Below, piece after piece: positions 41,168-49,818 of a stretch of 64,000 nt of DNA (position 1 is the first letter of the stretch; each line of letters opens with the position of its first letter). The notes under the pieces were generated by a model. The model worked only from the letters and a program-made list of their open reading frames with translations, did not search any database and was not told the origin of the DNA. Origin of the DNA: DASXUX01 sp036504595 (GTDB taxonomy: Bacteria > Planctomycetota > SZUA-567 > H5-PLA8); assembly GCA_036504595.1 (NCBI GenBank), contig DASXUX010000010.1, forward strand, positions 62,001 through 126,000, given 5' to 3'. A program made the position numbers and the translations under genes.

Positions 41168-41480
41168 GTAGCTCCCTTTCAACCAGCTCCTTCAGTACCT
41201 GCAATTGATCTTGTCTCAGGTCGGCTTGTTCATTCTTCGCATAACCATAAACCAATAAGATCAATTCCGCATTTACCACCCAGTAATAGATTACCCGCGC
41301 ACCGCCGCTCTACCCTCTTCCTGCAAGCTTGCACCGAATCTTGCGCAATCCAGCCCCGCCAGGCATCACGTCGCCCAAAGCGGGATTGCGGAGCAATGCC
41401 TCCTGAAACTTGGCATACTCACCATCGCTCATGTGGGACAGCACCCACTTCGTGAAGGGCGGCAGCTCGATCACTTCCAT
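41157..41480 (-). pseudogene. higB: HigB/RelE-type toxin with a nonsense codon
   Basis: From ATG 41480 the frame reads MEVIELPPFTKWVLSHMSDG...GAGLRKIRCKLAGRG, then TAG (41312-41310), then SGGARVIYYWVVNAELILLVYGYAKNEQADL to 41157. In this family the interrupted place is a conserved Lys (GRGKSGGARVIYYW), so a single AAG to TAG change explains the break. The protein would end before its RNase-core strands and be inactive. The rest of the frame shows no further damage, which suggests a recent event, a selected toxin knock-out, or a base-call error. Confidence 0.85.
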
Positions 41481-41523
41481 AAGCACTATACGCTAATAGC
41501 GTACCTCCGTCAAATACTCCACA

Positions 41524-42492
41524 CTACGCCCTGTGGCACGCCGCGACGCGCCCATCGCTGAGCGTGCGCAATTCCGGCACGCTTTCCTTGCAAACGGCGA
41601 TGCATTCTTTGCAGCGCGGATGAAAGCTGCAGCCCGGTGGAAGTTTGCCCGGGTCGGCGGGGTCGCCTTCTAGAATGCTGGCCATGCGCACGTCGGGATC
41701 GGGGTTGGGGACGGCGGCCAGCAGCGCGCGCGTGTACGGATGTTTCGGCTCGCTGAAAAGCTGCTCGGTGGGTGCAAGTTCGACGATCTTGCCGGCGTAC
41801 ATCACCGCGACACGGTCGCAGATGTGCTGCACGACGCTGAGATCGTGCGCGACGAACAAGTAGGCCAGCCCCATCTCTTCCTGCATTTCTTTCAGCAGGT
41901 TGATGACCTGCGCCTGCACCGAAACGTCCAGCGCCGAAACGGCTTCGTCGGCGACGACAAAATCCGGCCGCATGATCAGGGCGCGCGCGATGCCAATGCG
42001 CTGCCGCTGTCCGCCGCTGAAGGCGTGCGGATAGCGCTGCTGGTGTTCGGGCTTCAGGCCCACGCGTTTGAGCATCTGCGCGACGCGGTCTTTCAGTTCC
42101 TCGCCCTTTGCCATGCGGTGGATCACGAGCGGTTCGCCGACGATATCGCCGACGGTCATGCGCGGATTGAGCGACGAGAACGGATCCTGGAAGATCATCT
42201 GCATGCGCGTGCGCAGCGGTCGCAGGCCGGCTTCGGGCAGCGTGGCCAAGTCCACCGTCTTTCCGTCCAGTAAAAACTCGATGGAGCCCTTGTCGGGCGT
42301 TGTCGCGCGCAAGATGGTGCGACCGGTCGTCGTTTTGCCCGAACCGCTTTCGCCGACCAGCCCCAGCGTTTCGCCGCGCCGCAATTCAAAGCTGACGTGG
42401 TCGGCAGCCTTCACCAGCCCGATCTGGTTCTTCAAAAAACCTTTGCTGTAGACCGGGTAGTACTTGCAGAGATCCCGGACTTTGAGCAGCAT
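41524..42492 (-). CDS. oppF: Oligopeptide/dipeptide ABC ATPase (OppF/DppF type)
   Basis: A 322-residue ATPase of a peptide-type importer. It has Walker A GESGSGKTT, Q-loop MIFQDPFSSLNPRMTV, signature FSGGQRQRIGIARAL, DEAVSALDVSVQAQ, and the peptide-family C-terminal Cys region PPGCSFHPRCKECIAVC. The start at 42492 (MLLKVRDL) is chosen because the codons upstream are a 7-bp repeat. No Shine-Dalgarno sequence is visible. It is last in the operon 48410-41524. Confidence 0.9.
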   Translation of the reverse strand: MLLKVRDLCKYYPVYSKGFLKNQIGLVKAADHVSFELRRGETLGLVGESGSGKTTTGRTILRATTPDKGSIEFLLDGKTVDLATLPEAGLRPLRTRMQMIFQDPFSSLNPRMTVGDIVGEPLVIHRMAKGEELKDRVAQMLKRVGLKPEHQQRYPHAFSGGQRQRIGIARALIMRPDFVVADEAVSALDVSVQAQVINLLKEMQEEMGLAYLFVAHDLSVVQHICDRVAVMYAGKIVELAPTEQLFSEPKHPYTRALLAAVPNPDPDVRMASILEGDPADPGKLPPGCSFHPRCKECIAVCKESVPELRTLSDGRVAACHRA

Positions 42493-42500
42493 CGCATTTT

Positions 42501-42535
42501 GGTGAGTGGTGACTGGTGAGTGGTGAGTGGTGGCG
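42501..42535. repeat. 7-bp tandem repeat, GGTGAGT type
   Basis: GGTGAGT, GGTGACT, GGTGAGT, GGTGAGT, GGTGGCG directly upstream of the oppF start. Confidence 0.85.
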
Positions 42536-42552
42536 GCGACCATCGTACTCTC

Positions 42553-43620
42553 CTATTGCGGATTGCGGATTTCGGATTGCGGATTTGATTGCTTGTTCTG
42601 TCCGCATTCCGCAATCACCTGCTCCGCTCTCACGCACGCCACAAAATGCGCATCATCGACCTGCTTCAACAACGGTCGGTCGCCCGCGTCGCAGATGTTC
42701 CGTTCGGCGTACGGGCAGCGCGGATGGAACGGGCAGCCGCTCGGAATGTCGGTCAGCGACGGCACGTTGCCGCGAATGGAATGCAAACGCTGGCGGCGTT
42801 CGTTCAGGCTGGGCAGCGACGCGAGCAGGCCCATCGTGTACGGGTGGCGCGGATGCTTCATGATCGCGCGCATGCTGCCTTTTTCGACGATGCGGCCGAG
42901 ATACATCACGGCCACTTCGTCGGCCATCTGCGCCACGACGCCCAGATTGTGCGTGATCAGCAGCACCGCGGTGCCCAAATCCTTCTGCAGGCCTTTCATC
43001 AAGCTCATGATCTGAGCTTGAATCGTCACATCCAGCGCCGTCGTCGGTTCGTCGGCGATCAGCAGTTCGGGATTGCAGACCAGAGCCATCGCGATCACCA
43101 CGCGCTGCCGCATCCCGCCACTCATCTCAAATGGGTACTGGTTCAACCGCTTTTCGGCGCCGGGAATGCCGACCTTCTTCAGCATGTTCGCGGCAAGGCG
43201 CTCAGCTTCCTGCGGCGTCACCTTCTGGTGAAGCAGAATGGCTTCGCAAATCTGGTTGCCGACGGTATGCACGGGACTGAGTGCCGTCATCGGCTCCTGA
43301 AAAATCATCGCCGCCAAGCCGCCGCGCACCGTGTAGAGCATTTCAGCGTCTTCGCGCAGAGCAGTGATGTCGATGGGCTCCCGGTCTTTGGCGCTAAGCG
43401 TAATTTTTCCGCCAACGATGCGACCGGGCCTCTGAATGAGTCGTAGAATGGAGTACGCCGTGACGCTTTTCCCGCAGCCACTTTCGCCGACGAGCGCCAG
43501 AATCTTCCCTCGCGGCACGCTGAACGTGACGCCGTCCACGGCGCGAATTTCGCCCTCTTCAGTGTTGAAGTAGACTTTCAGATTGTCTACTTCGAGCACG
43601 TTTTGACTAGCTTCAGCCAT
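42553..43620 (-). CDS. oppD: Oligopeptide/dipeptide ABC ATPase (OppD/DppD type)
   Basis: A 355-residue partner ATPase. Walker A GESGCGKSV, Q-loop MIFQEPMTALSPVHTV, signature MSGGMRQRVVIAMAL, LLIADEPTTALDVTIQAQ, and the C-terminal CPFHPRCPYAERNIC Cys cluster are all present. The ATG at 43620 has GGAG 6 bases upstream, supplied by a heptamer repeat. The last ten or so residues (SNPQSEIRNPQ) are encoded by another heptamer array (42555-42582), so the repeat has replaced the original gene end. Confidence 0.9.
   Translation of the reverse strand: MAEASQNVLEVDNLKVYFNTEEGEIRAVDGVTFSVPRGKILALVGESGCGKSVTAYSILRLIQRPGRIVGGKITLSAKDREPIDITALREDAEMLYTVRGGLAAMIFQEPMTALSPVHTVGNQICEAILLHQKVTPQEAERLAANMLKKVGIPGAEKRLNQYPFEMSGGMRQRVVIAMALVCNPELLIADEPTTALDVTIQAQIMSLMKGLQKDLGTAVLLITHNLGVVAQMADEVAVMYLGRIVEKGSMRAIMKHPRHPYTMGLLASLPSLNERRQRLHSIRGNVPSLTDIPSGCPFHPRCPYAERNICDAGDRPLLKQVDDAHFVACVRAEQVIAECGQNKQSNPQSEIRNPQ
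42555..42582. repeat. 7-bp tandem repeat, ATTGCGG type, in the oppD 3' end
   Basis: ATTGCGG, ATTGCGG, ATTTCGG, ATTGCGG. It encodes the C-terminal tail of OppD on the minus strand. Confidence 0.85.
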
Positions 43621-43623
43621 CGA

Positions 43624-43658
43624 CCACTCCACCACTCACCACTCCACCAATCACCAAT
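43624..43658. repeat. 7-bp tandem repeat, ACCACTC/CACCAAT type
   Basis: CCACTCC, ACCACTC, ACCACTC, CACCAAT, CACCAAT, CACTTCG fill the whole gap between the oppC stop and the oppD start and provide the GGAG of oppD on the minus strand. Confidence 0.85.
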
Positions 43659-44863
43659 CACTTCGAAGAATACGGATCGGCCGCGTCGCGCAATCCGTCT
43701 CCCAAAAAGTTAAAGCACAGCACGGTCAGCACGATCAGCACCATCGGCAGCAAAAGCCATGGATAGAAGCGGATGACTTTGATGTCCATGCAGTCTTGCA
43801 GCATCACGCCCCAGCTTACGACCGGCGGACGAAGGCCGAGACCGAGAAAGCTCAGCGACGTCTCGCCCAGGATCATCGCCGGCACGCTGAGCGTCAGCGT
43901 GACGATGATGTGGCTGGTGAAGCCGGGGAGCAGGTGCCGGAAGAGGACGCGGCCGTGGCTCGCGCCGAGCAGCCGCGCGGCCATCGCGTAATCCTCCTCG
44001 CGCAAAGAAAGAATCTTGCTGCGGACCACGCGCGCCAGCGGCGTCCAGTTGAGCAGGCTGAGCAAAATCGTAATCGCAAAGTAGACTTTCAGCGGAGACC
44101 AGTCCCCGGGCAGGATTGCCGCGAGCGCCAGCCACAGGGGAAGCTGCGGGAACGAGTTCACGATCTCGATCAGGCGCTGGATCAGCGTGTCCGCAAAGCC
44201 GCCACAATAGCCGGAGATGCCGCCGATGATCACACCGAGAAGGAAGGTGCAGGCGATGCCGATCAAGCCGACCGAGAGCGAAATGCGCGCGCCGTAGATC
44301 ATGCGGGTGAGCGTGTCGCGGCCGTACTTGTCTGCGCCAAGGAGATAGAACGTGGGAACTGGCTCGCCCTGTGTGCCACGGGCAGCCTCTGTTAGCTGTT
44401 GGCTGCCCGTGCGCGCGGCCTCCTGCCGCTCGTACGTCTGGCGATTCACGCCGAAGAAATGGCGTTGCATGGGGATGAAGCCCCACATTTCGTAGGGTTC
44501 ACCTTTTACAAAGAAGCCAACAGGGATGTTGCGTTCTTTGTCGAGCATATACGTTTTGCGAAACGTGATGGGATCGACGTGCCGCGTGACGGCGTTCACG
44601 TGCAGGCCTTGCGCGAAGCTGTAGTGCACAACCTGCGGCGGGCAGTACGCGTGATTCAGATCGCGCCACTCGCGCGTGTACGGCGAGAAGAATTCCGCGA
44701 ACACCGCGATGAAGTAGAGCACCGAGAGCAGGAAGAGCGCCGCGACGGCAAGCTTGTGTTTCGAGAAGCGCAAGACGATGAGCTGCCGCTGCGACATCGT
44801 GTCCAGCGATTTGCCCGCGCTGGGCTGCAGAACACGCCAGGAAGTCATGGGCATTAGTGCCAT
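43658..44863 (-). CDS. oppC: Peptide ABC transporter permease (OppC/DppC type)
   Basis: A 401-residue inner-membrane permease starting at ATG 44863, 9 bases after AGGAGG (a GTG two codons upstream is possible). One N-terminal membrane helix (LAVAALFLLSVLYFIAVFAEFF) is followed by a long periplasmic region. The core then starts with LGADKYGRDTLTRMIYGARISL, the OppC signature, and has the EAA-type loop EEDYAMAARLLGASHGRVLFRHLLPG. It ends FNFLGDGLRDAADPYSSK. A REP hairpin is built into the gene (44372-44411) and adds RTGSQQLTEAARGTQ to the periplasmic segment. Confidence 0.9.
   Translation of the reverse strand: MALMPMTSWRVLQPSAGKSLDTMSQRQLIVLRFSKHKLAVAALFLLSVLYFIAVFAEFFSPYTREWRDLNHAYCPPQVVHYSFAQGLHVNAVTRHVDPITFRKTYMLDKERNIPVGFFVKGEPYEMWGFIPMQRHFFGVNRQTYERQEAARTGSQQLTEAARGTQGEPVPTFYLLGADKYGRDTLTRMIYGARISLSVGLIGIACTFLLGVIIGGISGYCGGFADTLIQRLIEIVNSFPQLPLWLALAAILPGDWSPLKVYFAITILLSLLNWTPLARVVRSKILSLREEDYAMAARLLGASHGRVLFRHLLPGFTSHIIVTLTLSVPAMILGETSLSFLGLGLRPPVVSWGVMLQDCMDIKVIRFYPWLLLPMVLIVLTVLCFNFLGDGLRDAADPYSSK
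44372..44411. repeat. REP element inside oppC
   Basis: A 40-base sequence with CACGGGCAGCC and GGCTGCCCGTG arms. Its reverse complement differs at one base from each of the two tandem copies at 59709-59748 and 59760-59799. It is in frame with oppC. Confidence 0.9.
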
Positions 44864-44884
44864 CGCCACGCACCTCCTGTACTC

Positions 44885-44919
44885 GATTGCGGATTGCGGA
44901 TTGCGGATCGCGGATTGAA
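44885..44919. repeat. 7-bp tandem repeat, GATTGCG type
   Basis: GATTGCG three times, then GATCGCG and GATTGAA. It faces the inverted array at 45088-45122 across a hairpin-rich spacer. Confidence 0.85.
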
Positions 44920-44940
44920 CGACAAGGAAGCGTTTCTGCC

Positions 44941-45022
44941 GCCCCTGTCGGGGCTACCGAAAAATATGGGGCGCTGGAACCCACGGCTTACGCCGTGGGC
45001 TAAATTCTGTCGCCCTTCGGGC
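44941..45022. repeat. Cluster of three REP hairpins
   Basis: GCCCC/GGGGC (44941-44954), CCCACGGC/GCCGTGGG with a TTAC loop (44980-44999), and GCCC/GGGC with a TTCG loop (45012-45022). They lie in the gap between oppC and the fused oppA-oppB gene and may terminate or stabilise mRNA. Confidence 0.75.
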
Positions 45023-45087
45023 TGGGCGCTTGCGTAATCTGAAAAGCGCCGGCCTCGATCTGCAAGCACCCCGGACTGGACGCTTGC

Positions 45088-45122
45088 GCAATCTGCAATC
45101 CGCAATCCGCAATCCGCAATCA
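45088..45122. repeat. 7-bp tandem repeat, GCAATCC type
   Basis: GCAATCT, three GCAATCC, GCAATCA: the reverse complement of the 44885 array. It ends on the stop codon of the large fusion gene. Confidence 0.85.
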
Positions 45123-48100
45123 TCTCGTTCCTCCTTCGAAGCGGATACGCGGATCGAGCCAGAGCAGCAGCAGATCGCTGACGAGCGTGCCGAAAATACT
45201 GAGCAGGCTCAGCACCATCAGCATGGACGCGGCCAGATACATATCTTGTGCGAAAAGAGCAGCCAGCATCATCGGGCCGACCATGGGCAGGCTGAGCACG
45301 ATGCTGACGATGGCTCCGCCGGAGACCAATTGCGGGAACAGACCGCCGATGCCGGCGATGAACGGATTGAGCGCGAGGCGCACGGGATATTTCAGGAGAA
45401 GCTTGAGCGGCCGGACGCCTTTCGCTCGCGCGGTGACGACGTACGGCTTTTTCAGTTCGTCGAGCAAGTTCGCGCGCATAACACGAATCATTCCGGCCGT
45501 GCCACCGACGCCCAGGACGACGATCGGAATCCAGATGTGCTTGAGCATGTCCCAGATTTTGGGCCAGTTCCATTCGGGCTGCGCGGCGAACTGCGCGGAG
45601 AAAAGGCCCGAGACGCCGGCCATGGCCATCAGGATCAACGCGAGCAAAAACGCGGGAACGCACATGCCGATGAAGCCGAGAAACGTGAGCGCGTAATCCG
45701 AGAACGTGTACTGCTTCACGGCGGAGTAAATGCCGATGGGGATGGCCGTGAGCCATGTGAACAAAATGGTGCCGAGCGAAAGCAGCACAGTCAGCACGAT
45801 TCGATCGCCGACCATGTCGTTGACGACTTCGGTCGTCTCCATCGAGCGGCCCATGTGGCCCTGCAGCAGCCCCGTGTCTTTTTCGCTGAAGCTGGTGAAC
45901 CAACTGAAACCCATCCACCGCACGTAGCGCTTCCAACTGGGTTCATTGAAGTGGAACATCTGCTTCAGGTCATCGATCTGCTTGGTGTCCACCTCATCGC
46001 CGGATTCCTGCAGCATCATGATGCGCGTGGTCAGATAATCGCCCGGCGGCATCTGAATGATCGTGAAGACGATGACCGAAATCACGAGCATCGTGGGGAT
46101 CATGATCAGCAATCGCCGGCCGACATACGGATGCTTGAACGCAACCATCAGCGTTCCGAGCAGCAGGATTCCCCAGAGCGCGTACTTGATGACCTTGCTC
46201 ATCGTCTTGCCGCCGCCGGATTGCGCCGTGGTGGCCTTGGCGATCGCACCGGGTCGCGGCGTGGCTTCGATGAGCGCCTGCTTGACGTCGTTTATCGCGC
46301 CGGCCGAATCGTTGGATTTGTCCCAATAGTACGTATCGCAGCCAGCGTTGCCGGGCGTCAGGAAAATCACGCCGTACTGCGCGTTGCGCGGAACGTTGCG
46401 GAAACCTTTCTTGACGACCACGAGCTGCGGCGGCGGACTGGAGATGTTGATCGTCCAGAGATTTTCAGCGGCGATATCAAGGATTTGGTCCATGATCCGA
46501 TGCTGCTCTTCAAAAGTCGTGGCGCGCACGGCTTCATCGTAAAGCTGCAAAGCGCGGTACATGGCGTGATCTTTGGGAACTTCGACAGTGTTGCCGACCT
46601 TTGCCTTGGGATCGCCGTAGAAGCCGCCGCGATCGAACCAGCGGCCCCAGCCGCCGGCGTAGAACGATTCGCCGTTGACGGGCACGAAATAGCGCGGCGA
46701 GAGCAGCGGCAGGTAATCGCTTTCGCCGGTCCAGACGTTCAGGTCGAAATCACCAAGTTGTTTCTCGTTGTAGAAGAGCGTTCGCGAGCGTTCGCGCGGG
46801 ATGACGCGGACGCCGACCTTGGCCCAGTCGTCTACGATAAGCTGCGCCGGGCCGATACCGGTGAAGTTGCAGTAGTCGTAGTAGAAGACCATGCGTGTGC
46901 CGTCGGAAAAGGTGCGGAAGCCTTCGTAATCGCGCTGAGTCAGGCCGAGTTCATCGAGCAGCTTGTCGGCGGAGTGAGGATCGTACTGCGTGAAGGCTTT
47001 GGCGAGTTTCTCGTGATGGAACGGCGATTGAGGACCGGGACAGACCTGGTAGGGCTCGGCTTGGCCGTTGAGCTCCGCTTGAATAATAGCGGCGCGGTTG
47101 ATGGCCAGCGACAGCGCCTGGCGGAAGCGTTTATCGCCCAAGAGCTGCGCCTTTAAGCCGGTCTCGGGCCGGTTGGGATCGACGAAGCGGTTCAAGTTCG
47201 GGTTGATCGCGTAGACGGAGCGCGAGCCCGGATACCAATGCAGGATATCGGTCCCGGCCTCTTCGCGGCGGCTCATCAATTCCGTGTAATCTTCATAGCG
47301 GATGTGGCGCGTCTGCATACTGATCAGGCCGTTGCTGGCGCTAAGTGCCAGGACTTTGCTGTCCTGAATCTCAACCTGAATACGGTCGAGATACGGAAGC
47401 TGATTGCCGGCGGTGTCCACGGCGAAGTAATAGGGATTGCGCACGAAAATCTGCGGCGGGTTGCTTTTGTGCGTGCGGTAAACCCACGGCCACAAGCGGG
47501 GATGTTCCGGGTTGAACAGATCCTTCATGAAGGTGTAAAGCGAACGGTCGCTCGGCTGGCGATAGGCTGTCATGTTCTTTTCGATGATGGCCTTGTCGCC
47601 GAGGCGCGGATGAAATTGGCGAAGATAATGCGCAGGACTATTCAGCATTTCATGGCTGCGAATCGCCAGCATTTCAAGAAACAGCCCGTTCGGCACAGGA
47701 AACACAAACTTGAAGTGCAGTTCGTCAATAATCTGCAGTTCCGGCGTTTTCCCCGAAATTTTCAGCCATAGCGGAATCACGCCGCTGATCAGCGGGTCCT
47801 TCGTGTCCGCTTCCCACCAGTATTTGATGTCCTCGGTCGTGAATGGGAAGCCGTCGGACCACTTCACGCCTTTGCGCAGCGTGATAAGCCATTCGCGCTT
47901 GTCGGCGGACGCTTCGACGCTCTTGGCGATATGCGGAACGATCGGGTAGCCCAAAGGCGACCAGCGCACGAGAAACGGAGCGGCCACGCGCCAGCCGATG
48001 ATCTCCACATCCCGCGGCGCGTTCGCCACGCGCAGCCACGTGCCGCCGTACTTGCCAATGCCTTCGACGCCTTCGAGCACGACCGGTTCGGGGCCGACGC

Positions 48101-48410
48101 GTTCGGCGACCGGCGGCAGCTTGCCCTCGCGCACCAAATCGGCCAGGACAGGCGCTTCTCCTTTAGGGAACCACGCCGCGCTGGCGCCTTGGGCGTAATC
48201 GACCTCCCGCGCGATACGCGGCGTTTTGTTCGGGTCGAAACTGACATCGCGGGCTTTTTCGGCGGCGGCGATTTCTTCGGGCGAATGCTTGGGCGGCGGG
48301 ATGGTCAGGTCGGGTTGGAAGAGCCAGCCCATTAACTGGAGCAGCAGGCAGAATGAAACGAAGGCGATCAGGAATCCGCAGGCATAAGTAAGGAGCGGAG
48401 TTCTTCGCAT
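45120..48410 (-). CDS. Fusion of peptide-binding protein and ABC permease (OppA-OppB)
   Basis: A 1096-residue protein. An N-terminal membrane anchor (LLTYACGFLIAFVSFCLLLQLMGWLF) is followed by a full family-5 solute-binding domain (about 100-720), seen in LITLRKGVKWSDGFPFTTEDIKYWWE and LLGDKRFRQALSLAINRAAI. Near residue 735 begins an OppB-type permease: RRLLIMIPTMLVISVIVFTIIQMPPGDY, GDRIVLTVLLSLGTILFTW, the EAA loop YVVTARAKGVRPLKLLLKYPVRLALNP, ending LLLWLDPRIRFEGG. In known systems these are separate chains and the binding protein is free or lipid-anchored. It heads the operon with oppC, oppD and oppF. Confidence 0.88.
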   Translation of the reverse strand: MRRTPLLTYACGFLIAFVSFCLLLQLMGWLFQPDLTIPPPKHSPEEIAAAEKARDVSFDPNKTPRIAREVDYAQGASAAWFPKGEAPVLADLVREGKLPPVAERVGPEPVVLEGVEGIGKYGGTWLRVANAPRDVEIIGWRVAAPFLVRWSPLGYPIVPHIAKSVEASADKREWLITLRKGVKWSDGFPFTTEDIKYWWEADTKDPLISGVIPLWLKISGKTPELQIIDELHFKFVFPVPNGLFLEMLAIRSHEMLNSPAHYLRQFHPRLGDKAIIEKNMTAYRQPSDRSLYTFMKDLFNPEHPRLWPWVYRTHKSNPPQIFVRNPYYFAVDTAGNQLPYLDRIQVEIQDSKVLALSASNGLISMQTRHIRYEDYTELMSRREEAGTDILHWYPGSRSVYAINPNLNRFVDPNRPETGLKAQLLGDKRFRQALSLAINRAAIIQAELNGQAEPYQVCPGPQSPFHHEKLAKAFTQYDPHSADKLLDELGLTQRDYEGFRTFSDGTRMVFYYDYCNFTGIGPAQLIVDDWAKVGVRVIPRERSRTLFYNEKQLGDFDLNVWTGESDYLPLLSPRYFVPVNGESFYAGGWGRWFDRGGFYGDPKAKVGNTVEVPKDHAMYRALQLYDEAVRATTFEEQHRIMDQILDIAAENLWTINISSPPPQLVVVKKGFRNVPRNAQYGVIFLTPGNAGCDTYYWDKSNDSAGAINDVKQALIEATPRPGAIAKATTAQSGGGKTMSKVIKYALWGILLLGTLMVAFKHPYVGRRLLIMIPTMLVISVIVFTIIQMPPGDYLTTRIMMLQESGDEVDTKQIDDLKQMFHFNEPSWKRYVRWMGFSWFTSFSEKDTGLLQGHMGRSMETTEVVNDMVGDRIVLTVLLSLGTILFTWLTAIPIGIYSAVKQYTFSDYALTFLGFIGMCVPAFLLALILMAMAGVSGLFSAQFAAQPEWNWPKIWDMLKHIWIPIVVLGVGGTAGMIRVMRANLLDELKKPYVVTARAKGVRPLKLLLKYPVRLALNPFIAGIGGLFPQLVSGGAIVSIVLSLPMVGPMMLAALFAQDMYLAASMLMVLSLLSIFGTLVSDLLLLWLDPRIRFEGGTR

Positions 48411-48603
48411 CGTTTCCCCGCGAGCTTCACCGCAGAGGCGCAGAGAACAGAGTTGTGCGTCTTGCGTTTGGGTGTCGTGAGACGAAGCCTAAGGCGCGTG
48501 AGCGAGGCTGCAACCGCGAATTGAAAATTGAGCGTCGAAAAATGCAAATTTCAAATCTTCGCCAACGCGTTACGTTGTCACGGTCGAATCAAGGAGCGCA
48601 TAT
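48411..48603. other. Divergent intergenic region with a degenerate 7-bp repeat
   Basis: Between the divergent fusion gene and aldo-keto reductase gene. Positions 48521-48555 form a loose heptamer run (TTGAAAA, TTGAGCG, TCGAAAA, ATGCAAA, TTTCAAA). I cannot assign promoters with confidence. Confidence 0.45.
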
Positions 48604-49653
48604 ATGCCTGCTACGTTAGCCCGCAAGGAATTCGGCCGCACGGGGCTCAAAGTCCCGCCGATCATCTTCGGCACCAGTTGCCTCGGCAATTTGTATGAAG
48701 CTTTGAGCGACGAGACGAAGCTGGCGATCATGCGGGAGTGGTTCAAGCACGTCCCTGTGCCGGTGGTGCTCGATTCCGCCGGAAAGTACGGCGCGGGCCT
48801 GGCGCTGGAGACGATCGGCCGTGGCCTCAAGCAGCTTGGCGTGCCGGCCAAGGACGTGATCATCAGCAACAAACTGGCGTGGGCTCGCGCGCCGCTGACG
48901 ACGCCCGAGCCGACCTTCGAACCCGGCGTTTGGAAAGGCTTAAAGCACGACGCCGTCCAGCGCATCAGCTATCGCGGAATTTTGGAGTGCTTTGAACAGG
49001 GCTGCGAATTGCTCGGCGGCTACGCGCCCGCTCTGGTTTCCGTGCACGATCCGGACGAGTACTTGATGGCCGCGCCATCGCCGGCCGAACGGCAGCAGCG
49101 TCTGCAGGACGTGCTGGATGCCTATCGCGCGCTGGGGGAACTTAAAGCAAAGCACGCGGTGAAGGGGATCGGGATCGGATCGAAAGACTGGCGCACGGTT
49201 CAGGAACTGCACCGCTCGGTTCGCTTCGATTGGGTGATGTTTGCGATCAGCCCCACAATTCTGCGGCATCCGCCGGAGTTAATGGAGTTCATCGAAAAAC
49301 TCACGCGCGAAGGCGTGGCCATCGTGAATTCGGCGGTGTTTCACGCTGGGTTCCTGACTGGCGGCGCGTTCTTCGATTACCAGAAGCTGGATCCGAAAAG
49401 CTCCGATGACGCGCCATTGTTTGCCTGGCGCGACAGTTTCTTTACGGTCTGCAAAAAGTTCGAGATCAAACCAGCGGCCGCGTGCGTCCAGTTTGCACTG
49501 AAGATGCCGGGCGTCGTCAGCGTCGCTCTGAACACGGGAAAGCCCGAGCGGATCGGCGAAAACGTGCGGCTGACGCAAACCGAAATTCCCGCGGCGTTCT
49601 GGCAGGAGATGAAATTGGCGGGGCTACTGGAGGCAGAGTACCGGTACGTTTGA
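48604..49653 (+). CDS. Aldo-keto reductase
   Basis: A 349-residue NADPH-linked oxidoreductase of the aldo-keto reductase barrel. The N-terminal EFGRTGLKVPPIIFGTSCLG is typical. The catalytic tetrad fits Asp in VVLDSAGKYGAG, its Tyr, and Lys in VIISNKLAW; the His equivalent is in LVSVHDPDEY. The overall pattern (aldose/L-fucose dehydrogenase-like, with a long loop around 95-110) suggests a sugar substrate. It is monocistronic, with a hairpin terminator downstream. Confidence 0.88.
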   Translation: MPATLARKEFGRTGLKVPPIIFGTSCLGNLYEALSDETKLAIMREWFKHVPVPVVLDSAGKYGAGLALETIGRGLKQLGVPAKDVIISNKLAWARAPLTTPEPTFEPGVWKGLKHDAVQRISYRGILECFEQGCELLGGYAPALVSVHDPDEYLMAAPSPAERQQRLQDVLDAYRALGELKAKHAVKGIGIGSKDWRTVQELHRSVRFDWVMFAISPTILRHPPELMEFIEKLTREGVAIVNSAVFHAGFLTGGAFFDYQKLDPKSSDDAPLFAWRDSFFTVCKKFEIKPAAACVQFALKMPGVVSVALNTGKPERIGENVRLTQTEIPAAFWQEMKLAGLLEAEYRYV

Positions 49654-49674
49654 ACGAACAGTCTGGAGTCTGGT

Positions 49675-49741
49675 GTCTGGAAGTCTGGAGTCTCACAGAA
49701 CCGAACGACTCCAGACTTCCAGACTCTCGACTCGCTTTTTT
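49675..49741 (+). terminator. Terminator-like hairpin built from 7-bp repeats
   Basis: Perfect 18-bp arms (49675-49692 and 49707-49724) made of AGTCTGG-type heptamers and their complement, with a 14-base loop and a TTTTTT run at 49736-49741. The repeat array begins at 49660. Confidence 0.7.
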
Positions 49742-49818
49742 GACGCATCTTTCCGATATTGCCGTCTACTGTAAAAACGGCTACAAAGCAGCCGTTCGCT
49801 CCTTTAAGGAGACTCGCT

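Noticed and set aside
45030..47156. A 708-codon plus-strand frame opposite the OppA-OppB fusion
   Set aside because: Antisense shadow; composition rich in Arg, His and Gln, and the other strand has complete transporter motifs.
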